From Chthoniobacter flavus (lineage in GTDB: Bacteria > Verrucomicrobiota > Verrucomicrobiia > Chthoniobacterales > Chthoniobacteraceae), in assembly GCA_945860355.1 (NCBI GenBank), contig CAMARB010000005.1, positions 1-55,262 of the forward strand: a stretch of 55,262 bases of DNA, given 5' to 3'. Both the position numbers and the translations under genes were made by a program. The first letter of the stretch is position 1, and each line of letters begins with the position of its first letter. Shown piece after piece: positions 35,905 to 45,447 of this stretch. A model generated the notes under the pieces. The model had not been told where the DNA came from. It saw only the letters and a program-made list of their open reading frames with translations, and made no database searches.

Positions 35905-36070
35905 GTTCCAGCGCGAATCCCTGCGCATGCGTAAACCGTTGGCGGTCGGTAATCTGCAAAAAGCTCTCCGCGCCCCCCGCGCCCCCCGCGCCCCCCGCGC
36001 CCCCCGCGCCCCCCGCGCCCTCGCGTGCCCCCCGGAATCTTTGCGCTCTTGCGTTCCTTGCGGTGAAGAT
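35905..36070 (+). repeat. Degenerate 140-bp-type element with (GCGCCCCCC)x5
   Basis: Diverged relative of the 140 bp family: GTAGTTCCAGCGCGAATC at the left and GCAAAAAGCTCTCCGCGC in the middle match the consensus. The CTCCGCG tract has been replaced by five exact GCGCCCCCC units (35970-36014) and a partial sixth. It continues into TTTGCGCTCTTGCGTTCC and TTGCGGTGAAG, a motif of similar style. This and copy 5 are the only features in the gap 35888-36472. Confidence 0.6.
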
Positions 36071-36183
36071 GCACGAGGGCTTGGCCGCATGAGGATCAGA
36101 GCCCGTGGCGCTTGCGCGTTTTTCGGAACCACAAAGATCTCAAAGTGCGCAAGCTAGCAGCCTGGAACATCCGTTTTCAGGGT

Positions 36184-36329
36184 AAACCCAAAAACGGAAG
36201 TTCCAGCGAAATGACCAAAATTTTCAGAGCGAAAACCCCTGGCGTTCAGTAATTTCCCAAAATTTCTCCGCGTTCTCCGCGCCTCCGCGTGAAAATTCTC
36301 TCTCTCTGAAACTTCGGAGTTCGGGGCAG
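36184..36329 (+). repeat. 140-bp dispersed element, copy 5
   Basis: Starts AACCCAAAAACGGAAGTTCC (36184-36203) and ends AACTTCGGAGTTCGGGG. The middle has AGCGAAATGACC, CCTGGCGTTCAG and the CTCCGCGTTCTCCGCGCC tract. It lies between the second propeller gene and the IclR regulator stop. The 143 bases after it show nothing. Confidence 0.8.
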
Positions 36330-36472
36330 ATAGACAGCGCGGTGCCGCGCGCGCTTGAGAACCGCAGATCAACCCCACCCTTTCGCTCGGGTCGCGGCGA
36401 CCGGCCACCGGAGGAGCCGGCCGGGCGGCGCGCTGCGGCAACACGCGATGGACGGCTCACTGAGCGGGCCCG

Positions 36473-37294
36473 TCACTCCCGCTCGGACTGCTGGTAACCG
36501 AGTCGACGCGAGAGCGCGAGCGCCTGACTTTTCACAGCCGCGGCGAACTGCGGCAGAGTTTCCGGCGTCACACGATCCGAGGGCCCGCTGATCCACACCG
36601 CGGCCACCACCCGGTTGCGCTGATCAAACACCGGAGCGGCCGCGCAAGCGTAGGTCTCACTTTCCTCGCGGCGATCGAAGCTCACGCCCTCCCGGCGCAC
36701 CGTCTCCAGTTCGGCCCGGTAAGCAGCCGCCGAGGCGAGGGTGTTCTGGGTATGGCGGACAAACCGCATTTTCGAAATCAGGGCCTCGCGCTCCTGCGGA
36801 TCGAGAAACGCCAGGATCGCCTTGGCCGGCGCCGCTGTTTCAAGGGAGAAGGCGCATCCGATCTCCACCACCACCTTGACCGGGTGCGACGAGGGGATCT
36901 GGTCCAGAACCACCCCGTGGGCGCCGGCCAAAATCCCGATCAAAGCGGTTTCCCCGGTCGCATCGCGCAAGGCTTCAAGTGTCGGCCAAGCGGCTCTGAG
37001 AATGCTTTCAACGCCGAGAGCCGTGTGACTCAGCGCGAGCAGGCTGCGGCTGATGCGATAGATTTTTGTGGCCTCATCGCGCTCGGCATAACCGCGAAGC
37101 GCCAGAGTCGTCGCAATCCGAAAAACCGAGTTCTTGGGAGTCTTCAAGACCTCGGTCATCGCCGAGAGGGTGAGCCCCCCGGGATGCTTGGCCAGGAGCT
37201 CCAGGAGATCAATCGTGCGATCGAGGATGGGCACCCGGTAGCGGTTCAGATTGGGGGGCGTCGGGGTTTGGGATTTTTGGGAAGGCGAACTCAC
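36473..37294 (-). CDS. IclR-family transcriptional regulator
   Basis: 273 residues. N-terminal winged HTH (about 20-85: VPILDRTIDLLELLAKHPGG, LTLSAMTEVLKTPKNSVFRI) and C-terminal effector domain (about 95-265) with GVVLDQIPSSHPVKVVVEIG, TAAPAKAILAFLDPQ and the late CAAAPVFDQRNRVVAAVWIS, all typical of IclR. Such regulators control catabolic operons in response to an aromatic or sugar-acid metabolite. It is divergent from the DUF1549/1553 gene with a 142 bp spacer, so it is the likely regulator of the 37.4-43.8 kb cluster and possibly of the sulfatase too. Confidence 0.88.
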   Translation of the reverse strand: MSSPSQKSQTPTPPNLNRYRVPILDRTIDLLELLAKHPGGLTLSAMTEVLKTPKNSVFRIATTLALRGYAERDEATKIYRISRSLLALSHTALGVESILRAAWPTLEALRDATGETALIGILAGAHGVVLDQIPSSHPVKVVVEIGCAFSLETAAPAKAILAFLDPQEREALISKMRFVRHTQNTLASAAAYRAELETVRREGVSFDRREESETYACAAAPVFDQRNRVVAAVWISGPSDRVTPETLPQFAAAVKSQALALSRRLGYQQSERE

Positions 37295-37436
37295 CGGGGT
37301 GGAATTTCAAAAACTGCTCTTTTTTCAACCTAATAACCGGGGGAAAGCTTGGTTTCCTTATCGAACTGCGTTTGCCATATAAAACACCCTGCCGCCTACT
37401 CCCCGGTCCCGCCCCTCATCAAGCCAGTCCTGCGCC

Positions 37437-40364
37437 ATGAACCTTTTTCCTTTCCTCTGCCGCGGTGCGTTTCCCGCCCTGGGAGCATTTCTGTGCCTCC
37501 AGTCGCCCGCCGGGGCGCAAACGCCTGAGGCCAAAGACGCCGAGTTTTACCGCGAGAAAGTGCATCCCATCCTCAAGGCGCACTGCATCAAGTGCCACGG
37601 CGGCGGGAAGATCAAAGGCGGGCTGGTGATCACCTCCCGCGAGGACCTCATCAAAGGCGGCGAAAGCGGCGCCGCATTCAACCCGGGGGCGCCGAGCCAG
37701 AGCCTGCTGGTCGCCATGATGAGCTACAAAGATGACAGCCATCAGATGCCTCCGGCGGGCAAACGCCCGAAGGCCGAATTGGAAATCATCGAACGCTGGC
37801 TGGCCATGGGCGCCCCCTTTGACCCGCAGCTCGAGGTCGCCCCCGCCGCAATCGCCAAAGAAAAACCCGCCTCGGACTCCGGCTCGAAAGCGCGGGATGA
37901 TTGGTGGGCTTACCGGCCCGTCACACCCCCCGCGCCTCCTCAGGCGTCAGACCCCGCGTGGTCCGTGAATCCCGTGGACGCGTTCCTCCATAAAAAACTG
38001 AGCGAGAACGGGCTCAGCCCCAACCCGCCCGCCGCAAAGGAGCGCCTCGTCCGGCGCGCCTACTACGATCTCATTGGGCTGCCGCCTTCCCCTCAGGAGG
38101 TAAAACGATTTGTGGAGGACCAGGCGGCCGACGCATGGCCCCGCCTCATTGATGAGCTTCTGGCCAAACCCCAGTACGGTGAGAAATGGGCCCGGCACTG
38201 GATGGATCTGGTGCGCTACGCGGAGACCGACGGATTTGAGTACGACAGCGTCAAGCCGGGGATCTGGCTCTACCGCGACTACTTGATCGAGGCGTTCAAC
38301 ACCGATCTCCCCTACGACCAGTTTCTGACGGAGCAACTCGCCGGAGACGAACTGGAACCGCCCACCAAACGCAGCCTCATCGCCACGGGCTTTCTGCGGC
38401 TCATGCAGTGCGACTCCCAGCCGGCCGACCCCCTGCTCGCCAAATACGACATCCTGGCCGACAACGTGCAGGTCACCGCGGAAACCTTCCTCGGCATGAG
38501 CATGGGCTGCGCCCGCTGCCACGATCACAAGCGGGATCCCATCAGCCAACGGGACTACTACAACTTCATGTCCTTCTTTCACGGGCTCCAAGATTACCGG
38601 CAGACCCGGCCTCGGATGTGGGTGGACGAGAGCGAAAAGCAAAAGCTCAACACCGAACAACGGAAGCGCCTCTCGAATTTGGATGAGCGCTACCAGAAGC
38701 TCACCCGCATCCTCCTTCCCTGGTGGGAACAACAGGAGGCCCCCGCCGCGGACGCCGCCCAAGTCAGCCTGGTCGCCCCCAAACCCGGCATCGAGAACGC
38801 CTGGCTGCACTGCGCCAGCGATCCCGGTCCGAGATGGAAAGAGGAAACGTTTGAGCCAAAGGGCTGGTCCTCCGAAGCCTGCCCGGAGGCGAAAGCCGGA
38901 CAAACGGTCTGGATGCGGGCGCGCTTCGGCCTCTCCACAATTCCGAAGGAATTCGGAATCGACCTCGACGCGAGCGGCGACACGGAAGTCTTTTTGAACG
39001 GGAAACAGGTGCTCCAAGCGCTCAACCTGGACCGCAGCAGGCGGCTGCTGGATCTGAACAAGAAATTCCAGGGGCTTCTACACACCGGCTCCAACGTGAT
39101 CACGGTTCGGACACAAGCCAACCGGGACGGCAGCTTGCCCGAGATCCGTCTTTTCGAAGGCAGCTCCTCACTCGCCCAGGCGGAAGCGCTGCTGCGGGGT
39201 GATAAAAAAAGCGAGCTCGCCGGTCTGAGCCAGCAGGCCGGGGGCGACATCCTCGAGACGCTCAAACGCAACCAGTCGGCCTGGTGGGAAGAGGCCCAGC
39301 GGCCCATTGGGATTCCCCTCAACACCGTGGCCGAAAGCGGCGCCCGGCCCGCGCCCCTGGCGCTTCACCGGCGCGGCAACCCGAGAAACTTGGGGGAACC
39401 CGCCGTCCCCGCCTTTCCCACGATTCTCTCGGCCAGCCCCGAGGCGGCCCTGGCGAATGTCGTGCCGGTGGCAGACCGCTCCTCCGGACGCCGGCTTGCG
39501 CTTGCGCGCTGGATGATTCGGCCTGAGAACCCGTTGGTGAGCCGGGTGGCGGTCAACCGCGTCTGGCAGCATCATTTCGGCCGGGGCCTGGTCCCGACCC
39601 CCAACGAGTTAGGTCGTCTCGGGGAAAAGCCCACCCACCCCGAACTGCTCGATTACCTTGCCCGGACTTTCATTGAAAGCGGCTGGAGCATGAAGGCCAT
39701 GCACCGCCTGATCATGAACTCCCAGGCCTACCGGATGAGTTCAGCCGCCGCCACACCGGCTCTGGCAAAGGATCCCGACAACCAACTCCTCTGGCGGTTC
39801 TCAATGCGCAGACTCACGGCGGAAGAACTCCGGGACTCGATCCTCGCGGTTTCGGGCATGCTCAGGAAGGACACTTACGGCCCCCCGGTCTATCCCCCGC
39901 TTCCAAAGGAGGTCATGGAAACGCAGTCCCGCCCGGGCGAAGGCTGGTCCAAACAAACCACCGAACAAAGCGCCCGCCGCAGCGTTTACATCCATCTCAA
40001 ACGCGGCTTGGCCGTCCCCTTCCTGTCGGACCACGACCAAGCTCCGACCGACTCCGCCTGCGCCATGCGTTTTGTCAGCACCGTGCCCACCCAGGCTCTC
40101 GGCATGCTCAACTCCGACTTCATCAAGGAGCAGGCGCGCACCTTCGCCCGGCGCATCCAAAAAGAGTCCGGCCCGGGCCTCGACGCCCAGATCCGGCGCG
40201 GCCTCGAACTGATCTTCCAGCGGGGGCCTTCCGACCAGGAGTTCAAGCTGAGCAGGGAGGCCGCGGAAACCTTCCGGTCGCGGCTGGGGCTGAGCGAGGA
40301 GCTCGCCCTGGAACGGTTCGCCCTCATTGCGCTCAACCTCAACGAGTTCCTTTACATCGACTAA
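37437..40364 (+). CDS. Planctomycete-type cytochrome DUF1549/DUF1553 protein
   Basis: 975 residues with a signal peptide (PALGAFLCLQSPAGA). A cytochrome c-like domain comes first with the haem motif HCIKCHG (Cys50, Cys53, His54) and the possible axial Met in DDSHQMPP near 105. DUF1549 follows (about 175-400) with NPPAAKERLVRRAYYDLIGL and MGCARCHDHKRDPI near 356. A jelly-roll-like insert is seen at about 440-570. DUF1553 closes the protein (about 675-945) with RLALARWMIRPENPLVSRV, VNRVWQHHFGRGLV and LLDYLARTFIESGWSMKAMH. Proteins of this build are abundant in PVC bacteria next to DUF1501 and sulfatase genes; a role in degrading complex polysaccharides or other organics in the periplasm is inferred, not shown. 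Confidence 0.9.
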   Translation: MNLFPFLCRGAFPALGAFLCLQSPAGAQTPEAKDAEFYREKVHPILKAHCIKCHGGGKIKGGLVITSREDLIKGGESGAAFNPGAPSQSLLVAMMSYKDDSHQMPPAGKRPKAELEIIERWLAMGAPFDPQLEVAPAAIAKEKPASDSGSKARDDWWAYRPVTPPAPPQASDPAWSVNPVDAFLHKKLSENGLSPNPPAAKERLVRRAYYDLIGLPPSPQEVKRFVEDQAADAWPRLIDELLAKPQYGEKWARHWMDLVRYAETDGFEYDSVKPGIWLYRDYLIEAFNTDLPYDQFLTEQLAGDELEPPTKRSLIATGFLRLMQCDSQPADPLLAKYDILADNVQVTAETFLGMSMGCARCHDHKRDPISQRDYYNFMSFFHGLQDYRQTRPRMWVDESEKQKLNTEQRKRLSNLDERYQKLTRILLPWWEQQEAPAADAAQVSLVAPKPGIENAWLHCASDPGPRWKEETFEPKGWSSEACPEAKAGQTVWMRARFGLSTIPKEFGIDLDASGDTEVFLNGKQVLQALNLDRSRRLLDLNKKFQGLLHTGSNVITVRTQANRDGSLPEIRLFEGSSSLAQAEALLRGDKKSELAGLSQQAGGDILETLKRNQSAWWEEAQRPIGIPLNTVAESGARPAPLALHRRGNPRNLGEPAVPAFPTILSASPEAALANVVPVADRSSGRRLALARWMIRPENPLVSRVAVNRVWQHHFGRGLVPTPNELGRLGEKPTHPELLDYLARTFIESGWSMKAMHRLIMNSQAYRMSSAAATPALAKDPDNQLLWRFSMRRLTAEELRDSILAVSGMLRKDTYGPPVYPPLPKEVMETQSRPGEGWSKQTTEQSARRSVYIHLKRGLAVPFLSDHDQAPTDSACAMRFVSTVPTQALGMLNSDFIKEQARTFARRIQKESGPGLDAQIRRGLELIFQRGPSDQEFKLSREAAETFRSRLGLSEELALERFALIALNLNEFLYID

Positions 40365-40393
40365 CCCCCGTCAAACCCCGCCAACCCCCATCC

Positions 40394-41839
40394 ATGAACG
40401 CATCTCCTCTTTCCCAATTCTGCGGTAACTTCCGGCGGCGCGAATTTTTGACCACCGTCGGTGGCGGGTTCAGCCATCTGGCGCTGTGCGGGCTCCTCGC
40501 GAAGGAGGGGTTCTTTGGCCGCGATGCGCAGGGTTCGACGCCGCAGGCCCCTGCGCGGCTCCCCGGCAAAGCCAAGAGCGTCATCTTTCTCTTCATGTAC
40601 GGCGGGCCCAGCCACATCGACACGTTCGACTACAAACCCAACATGATCGGGATGGACGGAAAGAGCGTTGCGGTCGAGACCAAGGGCCGGGCGGGGACGC
40701 GGAGCCACGGCCGGATTGTCGAACCCAAGTGGAAATTCAAACAGTACGGACAGTCCGGCAAGTGGGTGTCCGATCTCTTTCCGAACATCGCGCAACACGT
40801 CGACGATCTGGCGTTCGTCCACAGCATGATCGCGGATTCCCCCCTGCACGGGTCCGCGATGCTGAAAATGAACACGGGCTCGATCCTCAACGGCAAACCC
40901 TCCCTCGGCTCGTGGGTGAACTACGGCATGGGCGCGCTCAGCCACAACCTGCCGGCCTACGTGGTCATGCTCGACAAAACCGGGGGCCCCATCTCGGGCG
41001 CCAAGAACTGGTCCTCGGGCTTTATGCCCGCCAAGTACCAGGGCACGGTGTTCCGCTCGGCGGGCGCGCCGATCCTCGACCTCCGCCCCCCAACGGACAT
41101 CACCGACGAGCAGCAGCGCCTGGTCTTGGACTCCCTCAATTCCCTCAACCAGCTCCACCTGGGAGAGCGAGCCGACAACACCCAACTCGCCGCCCGCATC
41201 GAGAGCTACGAGCTCGCGTACCGGATGCAGGCCTCCGCTCCCGAGGCCATCGACATCGAAAAGGAATCCCCGGAAACCCGGGCCCTCTACGGCCTGGACA
41301 ACCAGCGCACCGAGGATTTCGGCCGCAAATGTCTTCTGGCCCGGCGCCTCGTCGAGCGCGGGGTGCGCTTCATCCAACTCTATTCCGGAGGCGCGCACAC
41401 CGACGACAACTGGGACGCCCACGGCGACTTGGTCAAAAACCACGAGTTCCACGCGGGCAACACCGACAAACCCATTGCCGGCCTGCTTCGCGACCTCAAA
41501 CAGCGGGGGTTGCTCGACGAAACCCTCGTGGTGTGGGGGGGCGAGTTCGGCCGGCAACCCACCGCCGAATCCGCGGAGGGCACCGGGCGGGACCACAACT
41601 CCGCCGGGTTCACGATGTGGATGGCGGGCGGCGGCATCAAAGGCGGGGTGAGCTACGGGGAGACGGACGAGCTGGGAAACCGCGCCGTGGTCGATCGCTG
41701 CGAAGTCAAAGAGCTTCACGCCACAATTCTCCATCTGCTGGGAATCGACCCCAATCAGCTCTCCTTCTTCCACGGGGGGCTCGACCAAAAGCTGGTCGGC
41801 GTCGAAGGCGCCGAACCCCTGCGCGCGATCCTCGCCTGA
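40394..41839 (+). CDS. DUF1501 protein with Tat-like signal
   Basis: 481 residues. The N-terminus FRRREFLTTVGGGFSHLALC carries a twin-arginine motif and a hydrophobic stretch, so export in folded form is expected. The rest is DUF1501 (sulfatase/alkaline-phosphatase-like fold): LFMYGGPSHIDTFDYKPN near 62, LVERGVRFIQLYSGG near 320, DDNWDAHGDLVKNH, TLVVWGGEFGRQPTAE near 380 and GRDHNSAGFTMWMAGGG near 397. Always paired with DUF1549/1553 genes, here 29 bases downstream of one. The metal-site residues of the fold look present (Asp, His), but the substrate is unknown. Confidence 0.9.
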   Translation: MNASPLSQFCGNFRRREFLTTVGGGFSHLALCGLLAKEGFFGRDAQGSTPQAPARLPGKAKSVIFLFMYGGPSHIDTFDYKPNMIGMDGKSVAVETKGRAGTRSHGRIVEPKWKFKQYGQSGKWVSDLFPNIAQHVDDLAFVHSMIADSPLHGSAMLKMNTGSILNGKPSLGSWVNYGMGALSHNLPAYVVMLDKTGGPISGAKNWSSGFMPAKYQGTVFRSAGAPILDLRPPTDITDEQQRLVLDSLNSLNQLHLGERADNTQLAARIESYELAYRMQASAPEAIDIEKESPETRALYGLDNQRTEDFGRKCLLARRLVERGVRFIQLYSGGAHTDDNWDAHGDLVKNHEFHAGNTDKPIAGLLRDLKQRGLLDETLVVWGGEFGRQPTAESAEGTGRDHNSAGFTMWMAGGGIKGGVSYGETDELGNRAVVDRCEVKELHATILHLLGIDPNQLSFFHGGLDQKLVGVEGAEPLRAILA

Positions 41840-41870
41840 AACAACCCGTATCCTCCCCTTCTCTTTTCCC

Positions 41871-42815
41871 ATGCCCACAAACCCATCCGCCCAATCCTTC
41901 CCCCTCGCCTCCCACATTAAAGCGCTCGGCTGCGCGGCGCTCCTTGCCACGGAAGCCACCGCCGCCCAACAAGGCACGCCCCAGCGGCTTCTGGTGGCCA
42001 ACCAAAGCAAGATCGCCCTCATCGCCCCCGACGGCGCCATCGAACGCGAGGTGAAGGTCAACGGCCTTCATGACGGCGCACTGCTGCCCAACGGAAACAT
42101 CCTCTGCCAGGCAAACTGGACCAAGGTCATGGAGGTGAACCCCGCGGGCGCAATCGTCTGGGAATACGACGCCGCAAAGTCCAACGGCAACCAGGGCGTT
42201 CCCCTGGAGATCCATTCCTTCCAACGGCTTGAAAACGGCGACACGCTCATCGCCGAGTCCGGCCCGGGCCGGCTCATCGAGGTCGATCCCCAGGGCAAAC
42301 TCAAGCACACCATCCCGCTGACCCTCGACAAACCCAGCAAACACCGCGACACCCGGCTCGTTCGCAAGACCGCCCAAGGCACCTACCTCGTCGCCCATGA
42401 GGGCGATGGCAAGGTGCGCGAATACGACCACGATGGAAAAGTCATCTGGGAATACCAGATGCAGCCCGCGGGCGCGTTGGTCTTTTCCGCGATCCGACTG
42501 GCGAACGGCAACACCCTTATCGGCTCCGGCCACGGCAAAAGCGTCATCGAGGTCAATCCACAGGGGCAGATCGTCTGGAAATTGAGCCAGGAAGATTTGA
42601 CCGACATCAAGCTGGCCTCGGTCACCCGCGTCGAGCGACTGCCCAACGGCAACACCCGCTTCGGCAACTGCCACGCCGGCCCCAACATGCCGCTCTGCAT
42701 CGAGGTCACCCCCTCAAAACAGGTGGTCTGGTCCTACTCCGATTTCGAGCGCTTTGGAAATTACACCATCCTCGTCGACGTCGTGCCCCCCGCCGAGAAG
42801 GCGCCCTTGAATTAA
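41871..42815 (+). CDS. Secreted beta-propeller (NHL/PQQ-like) protein
   Basis: 314 residues with a signal-like N-terminus (FPLASHIKALGCAALLATEA). Repeats of the form L-x-N-G-N-x-L (LLPNGNILCQ, RLENGDTLIAE, RLANGNTLIGSG, RLPNGNTRFGN), each followed by V-x-P-x-G-x-I-V-W (VNPAGAIVWEYD, VNPQGQIVWKL), are propeller blades. The closing TPSKQVVWSYSDFERFG completes the ring. Only 31 bases after the DUF1501 gene. It may hold a ligand or a partner for the cluster; no catalytic residue is evident. Confidence 0.8.
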   Translation: MPTNPSAQSFPLASHIKALGCAALLATEATAAQQGTPQRLLVANQSKIALIAPDGAIEREVKVNGLHDGALLPNGNILCQANWTKVMEVNPAGAIVWEYDAAKSNGNQGVPLEIHSFQRLENGDTLIAESGPGRLIEVDPQGKLKHTIPLTLDKPSKHRDTRLVRKTAQGTYLVAHEGDGKVREYDHDGKVIWEYQMQPAGALVFSAIRLANGNTLIGSGHGKSVIEVNPQGQIVWKLSQEDLTDIKLASVTRVERLPNGNTRFGNCHAGPNMPLCIEVTPSKQVVWSYSDFERFGNYTILVDVVPPAEKAPLN

Positions 42816-42886
42816 ACCAGCGCACCCGCCGCCGCACGCCTCGTCCTCCGACGGCCCCAGACCGTTCCAACCTCAAGAAACCCACG

Positions 42887-43798
42887 ATGCTCGACCTTTC
42901 TCCGGCCCCTCGATTGCAGCACCCCCACGATGCGAACTCCGCCCCCGCCCTCAAGACGGGATGCGGGGAATGGGGCTTTCGCAATTTGCCCATGCTCCGG
43001 CACTTCGAAATCGCAGCCGAGTTCGGCTTTAAGGAACTCGAATTCGGCATCGGCGGGGGCCAAATCGGCCGCCTTTCCGAACAACCGACTCCGGGGGAAA
43101 TCGCGGATTTCCGGGCATTGACCACGGCTTGGGGAATCGCCACCCCGGGGAGTTGCATCGAAAACGACTTCACCCTCGCGGACACCGCACTTCACGAGGC
43201 CCAGGTCCGAAAAGCCATCGCCCAGTCCCGAGCGGCGGCGCGCTGCGGAGCCAAACAGGTCCGATTCTTTGCGGGGTTCACGCCGGTGTCTGAGATGAGC
43301 GAGCCCGTGTGGAGTCGGCTCGTCTCCGCCCTCATTGAGTGCGATGCGGAACTCGAAAAGCTGGGGCTCACCATGGCGATTGAAACGCACGGAGCCATCC
43401 GCCTCCAAAAAGACGGATCAGCCATCCACCTGCACACGGCCACCACAGAGAGGAATGCGCTCTCGAGACTGCTGGCGGAACTCCCCGAGCGCATCGGCTT
43501 TAACTACGACCCGGGCAACGTCCGCGCCGCGGATCCCGCCGACACCCGGTACGCGGTGGATCTTCTCGCGGGAAGAATCACGTATTGCCACTTAAAGGAC
43601 TGGGTCCGCACCGGCGAAGGCTGGATGCCGGCCGCCGTGGGGGACGCGGGCGGCGGAATTGATTTCAAGGCGCTGCTTCCGAAGACGAACTATCACGGCA
43701 CTTATTTGATCGAGTACGAACCGCTAACCGACACCCGGGAAGGGATCTCCCGGAGCCTCGCCCATCTCCAGTCCGCGGGATTCGCCCTCACGTTCTGA
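42887..43798 (+). CDS. Sugar phosphate isomerase/epimerase-like TIM barrel
   Basis: 303 residues. Xylose isomerase-like TIM barrel. Metal ligands expected in the family are visible: Glu in MAIETHGAI near 164, Asp in GFNYDPGNVRA near 208, His in ITYCHLKDWV near 236 and Glu in TYLIEYEPLTD near 276. Lys in HLKDW matches the usual catalytic-region Lys. No signal peptide, so cytoplasmic, which fits use of a monomer released by the exported proteins of the cluster. ATG 42887 gives an N-terminal extension of about 25 residues before the barrel starts (TGCGEWGF); a later start cannot be excluded. Confidence 0.82.
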   Translation: MLDLSPAPRLQHPHDANSAPALKTGCGEWGFRNLPMLRHFEIAAEFGFKELEFGIGGGQIGRLSEQPTPGEIADFRALTTAWGIATPGSCIENDFTLADTALHEAQVRKAIAQSRAAARCGAKQVRFFAGFTPVSEMSEPVWSRLVSALIECDAELEKLGLTMAIETHGAIRLQKDGSAIHLHTATTERNALSRLLAELPERIGFNYDPGNVRAADPADTRYAVDLLAGRITYCHLKDWVRTGEGWMPAAVGDAGGGIDFKALLPKTNYHGTYLIEYEPLTDTREGISRSLAHLQSAGFALTF

Positions 43799-44040
43799 AG
43801 TCTGGGAGCCACTCCTCGCAAAAAGCATGCGCGCGGCTCGCGCGGAAGGATGCGTGGTCCGGCGACAAAGCCGCTCGCTGGCGGCGGAATGCTCCGGCAC
43901 CCTCGCCAACGGCCTCTTCCACGCAGAAAATAAAAGCGATTGGTCCAAAAAGTTGCGCAACTCTTGGGGTCAGCGGTGTTTGATGGCGCGCTCCAGCGTA
44001 TTCACGGATACATCCCTCCCCCCCCACATCCTTTCCGCCC

Positions 44041-45447
44041 ATGAAACATCCCCTTTTTCTAGCCGTCATTTTGGCGACCTCGGCCGCGCTCGACGCATCC
44101 GAAGCCGCCAAACCCAACATCCTTTTCCTCATCGCCGATGATCTGGCAACGCGGGTGGGGTGTTACGGCGACCCGGCGGCCATCACCCCCAACATCGACC
44201 GGCTCGCAAAGGAAGGGGTCGTGTTCAACCACGCTTACGTCCAGGGAGCGGTGTGCACGCCAAGCCGGACGTCTTTCATGCTGGGATTGAACAACAAACA
44301 CGCGAAAGCCAATCACTTCATCCAACATCCGGAAACGATGACCATGGGTCGGTGGTTTCGCGAACACGGTTACCAGACCTGTTCCATCGGCAAGATTGAT
44401 CATGACGACAAGAACGACAGCTACGTGGACCCCAAGGCGTGGGATTTGCGGGTCAAACGCGAGGAGATGCCCGCGACAGCCAAGCTACAGAGAAGGTCCT
44501 TGGATGAGGACCTCGGGCTGAAGCGCAAAAACATCTCTTTCATCGGCGTCGCGGACACACCCGACGCCATTGACGACTCCATCCGCACGGATCGCGCCCT
44601 TCACTTTTTTGAAAAGGAGCGCGACGCCAAAAAACCTTTCTTCGCCGCCATCGGATTCCACACGCCGCATGTGCCCTGGAACGCGATGAGGGAGGATTTT
44701 GACAAACACGGCCAGGCCCGTTTCTCCGTGGAATCCCTCCCCGCAAACGCGACCCCGGTGCCCGCGGGTTCCATGCTCTTCGAACCCGGGGTGGAAATGA
44801 GCGAGGCGCGTCAGCGCGAGGGGATTCAGGGGTATTACGCTGCGGTGACTTTTCTCGACAAACAAATCGGGCGCCTCCTGGAGCATCTCCGCGCCAAGGG
44901 ACTGCTGGAAAACACGATCGTCGTCTTCACAAACGACCACGGCTACCACCTCGGCTGGCGCGGCCAGTGGTGCAAACACACCATCACCGAGCAGGTGATG
45001 CGCGTGCCGCTCATTGTGCGTCACCCCCGGGCGGCACACGGCGCCTCCGCGGACGGCGTCGTCGAGCTGCTCGACCTGTTTCCGAGCTTCTGCGACATGG
45101 CCGGATTACCCAGCCCCAGATCCCTGGATGGAAAGAGTTTCCTGCCCCTCCTCCTGAACCCCAAAGCCAACGGCAAAGAGGGCGCGTTCTGCCAGTTTGG
45201 AAACGGGCGCACCGTGCGGACCCTGCAGTGGCGGCTCATTGAACGCAACGACGGCTCCAACGAGCTCTACGATCACCGCAACGATCCCGACGAGTATCAC
45301 AACGTCATCTCCAACTCCGCAAACGCGCCCACGGTAAAACAACTCCACGCCCTGCTCGAGGCGGAGTTCGGCCCCAGACCCGCCCCGAGCAATAAACCCG
45401 CTTTCCCTGAGTTCCAAAAACGGCAGAAAAGCGCCGTCGCTCCCTAA
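44041..45447 (+). CDS. Secreted sulfatase (iduronate-2-sulfatase-like)
   Basis: 468 residues with a signal peptide (HPLFLAVILATSAALDASEA). Removes sulfate esters, most likely from polysaccharide, in the periplasm or outside. The formylglycine motif is VCTPSRTSF with Cys72 as the residue to be modified by a formylglycine-generating enzyme. Metal-site Asp33-Asp34 (IADDLATRVG), FTNDHGYHLGWRGQWCKHT near 300 and the C-terminal LYDHRNDPDEYHNV complete the type I sulfatase pattern, with the best overall match to iduronate-2-sulfatases. The 242-base gap before it contains no gene. It could belong to the IclR-controlled cluster but has its own spacing. Confidence 0.92.
   Translation: MKHPLFLAVILATSAALDASEAAKPNILFLIADDLATRVGCYGDPAAITPNIDRLAKEGVVFNHAYVQGAVCTPSRTSFMLGLNNKHAKANHFIQHPETMTMGRWFREHGYQTCSIGKIDHDDKNDSYVDPKAWDLRVKREEMPATAKLQRRSLDEDLGLKRKNISFIGVADTPDAIDDSIRTDRALHFFEKERDAKKPFFAAIGFHTPHVPWNAMREDFDKHGQARFSVESLPANATPVPAGSMLFEPGVEMSEARQREGIQGYYAAVTFLDKQIGRLLEHLRAKGLLENTIVVFTNDHGYHLGWRGQWCKHTITEQVMRVPLIVRHPRAAHGASADGVVELLDLFPSFCDMAGLPSPRSLDGKSFLPLLLNPKANGKEGAFCQFGNGRTVRTLQWRLIERNDGSNELYDHRNDPDEYHNVISNSANAPTVKQLHALLEAEFGPRPAPSNKPAFPEFQKRQKSAVAP

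Noticed and set aside
40361-42061. 566-codon minus-strand frame opposite DUF1501
   Set aside because: No domain, and the plus-strand frame is a clear DUF1501 protein with a Tat signal.
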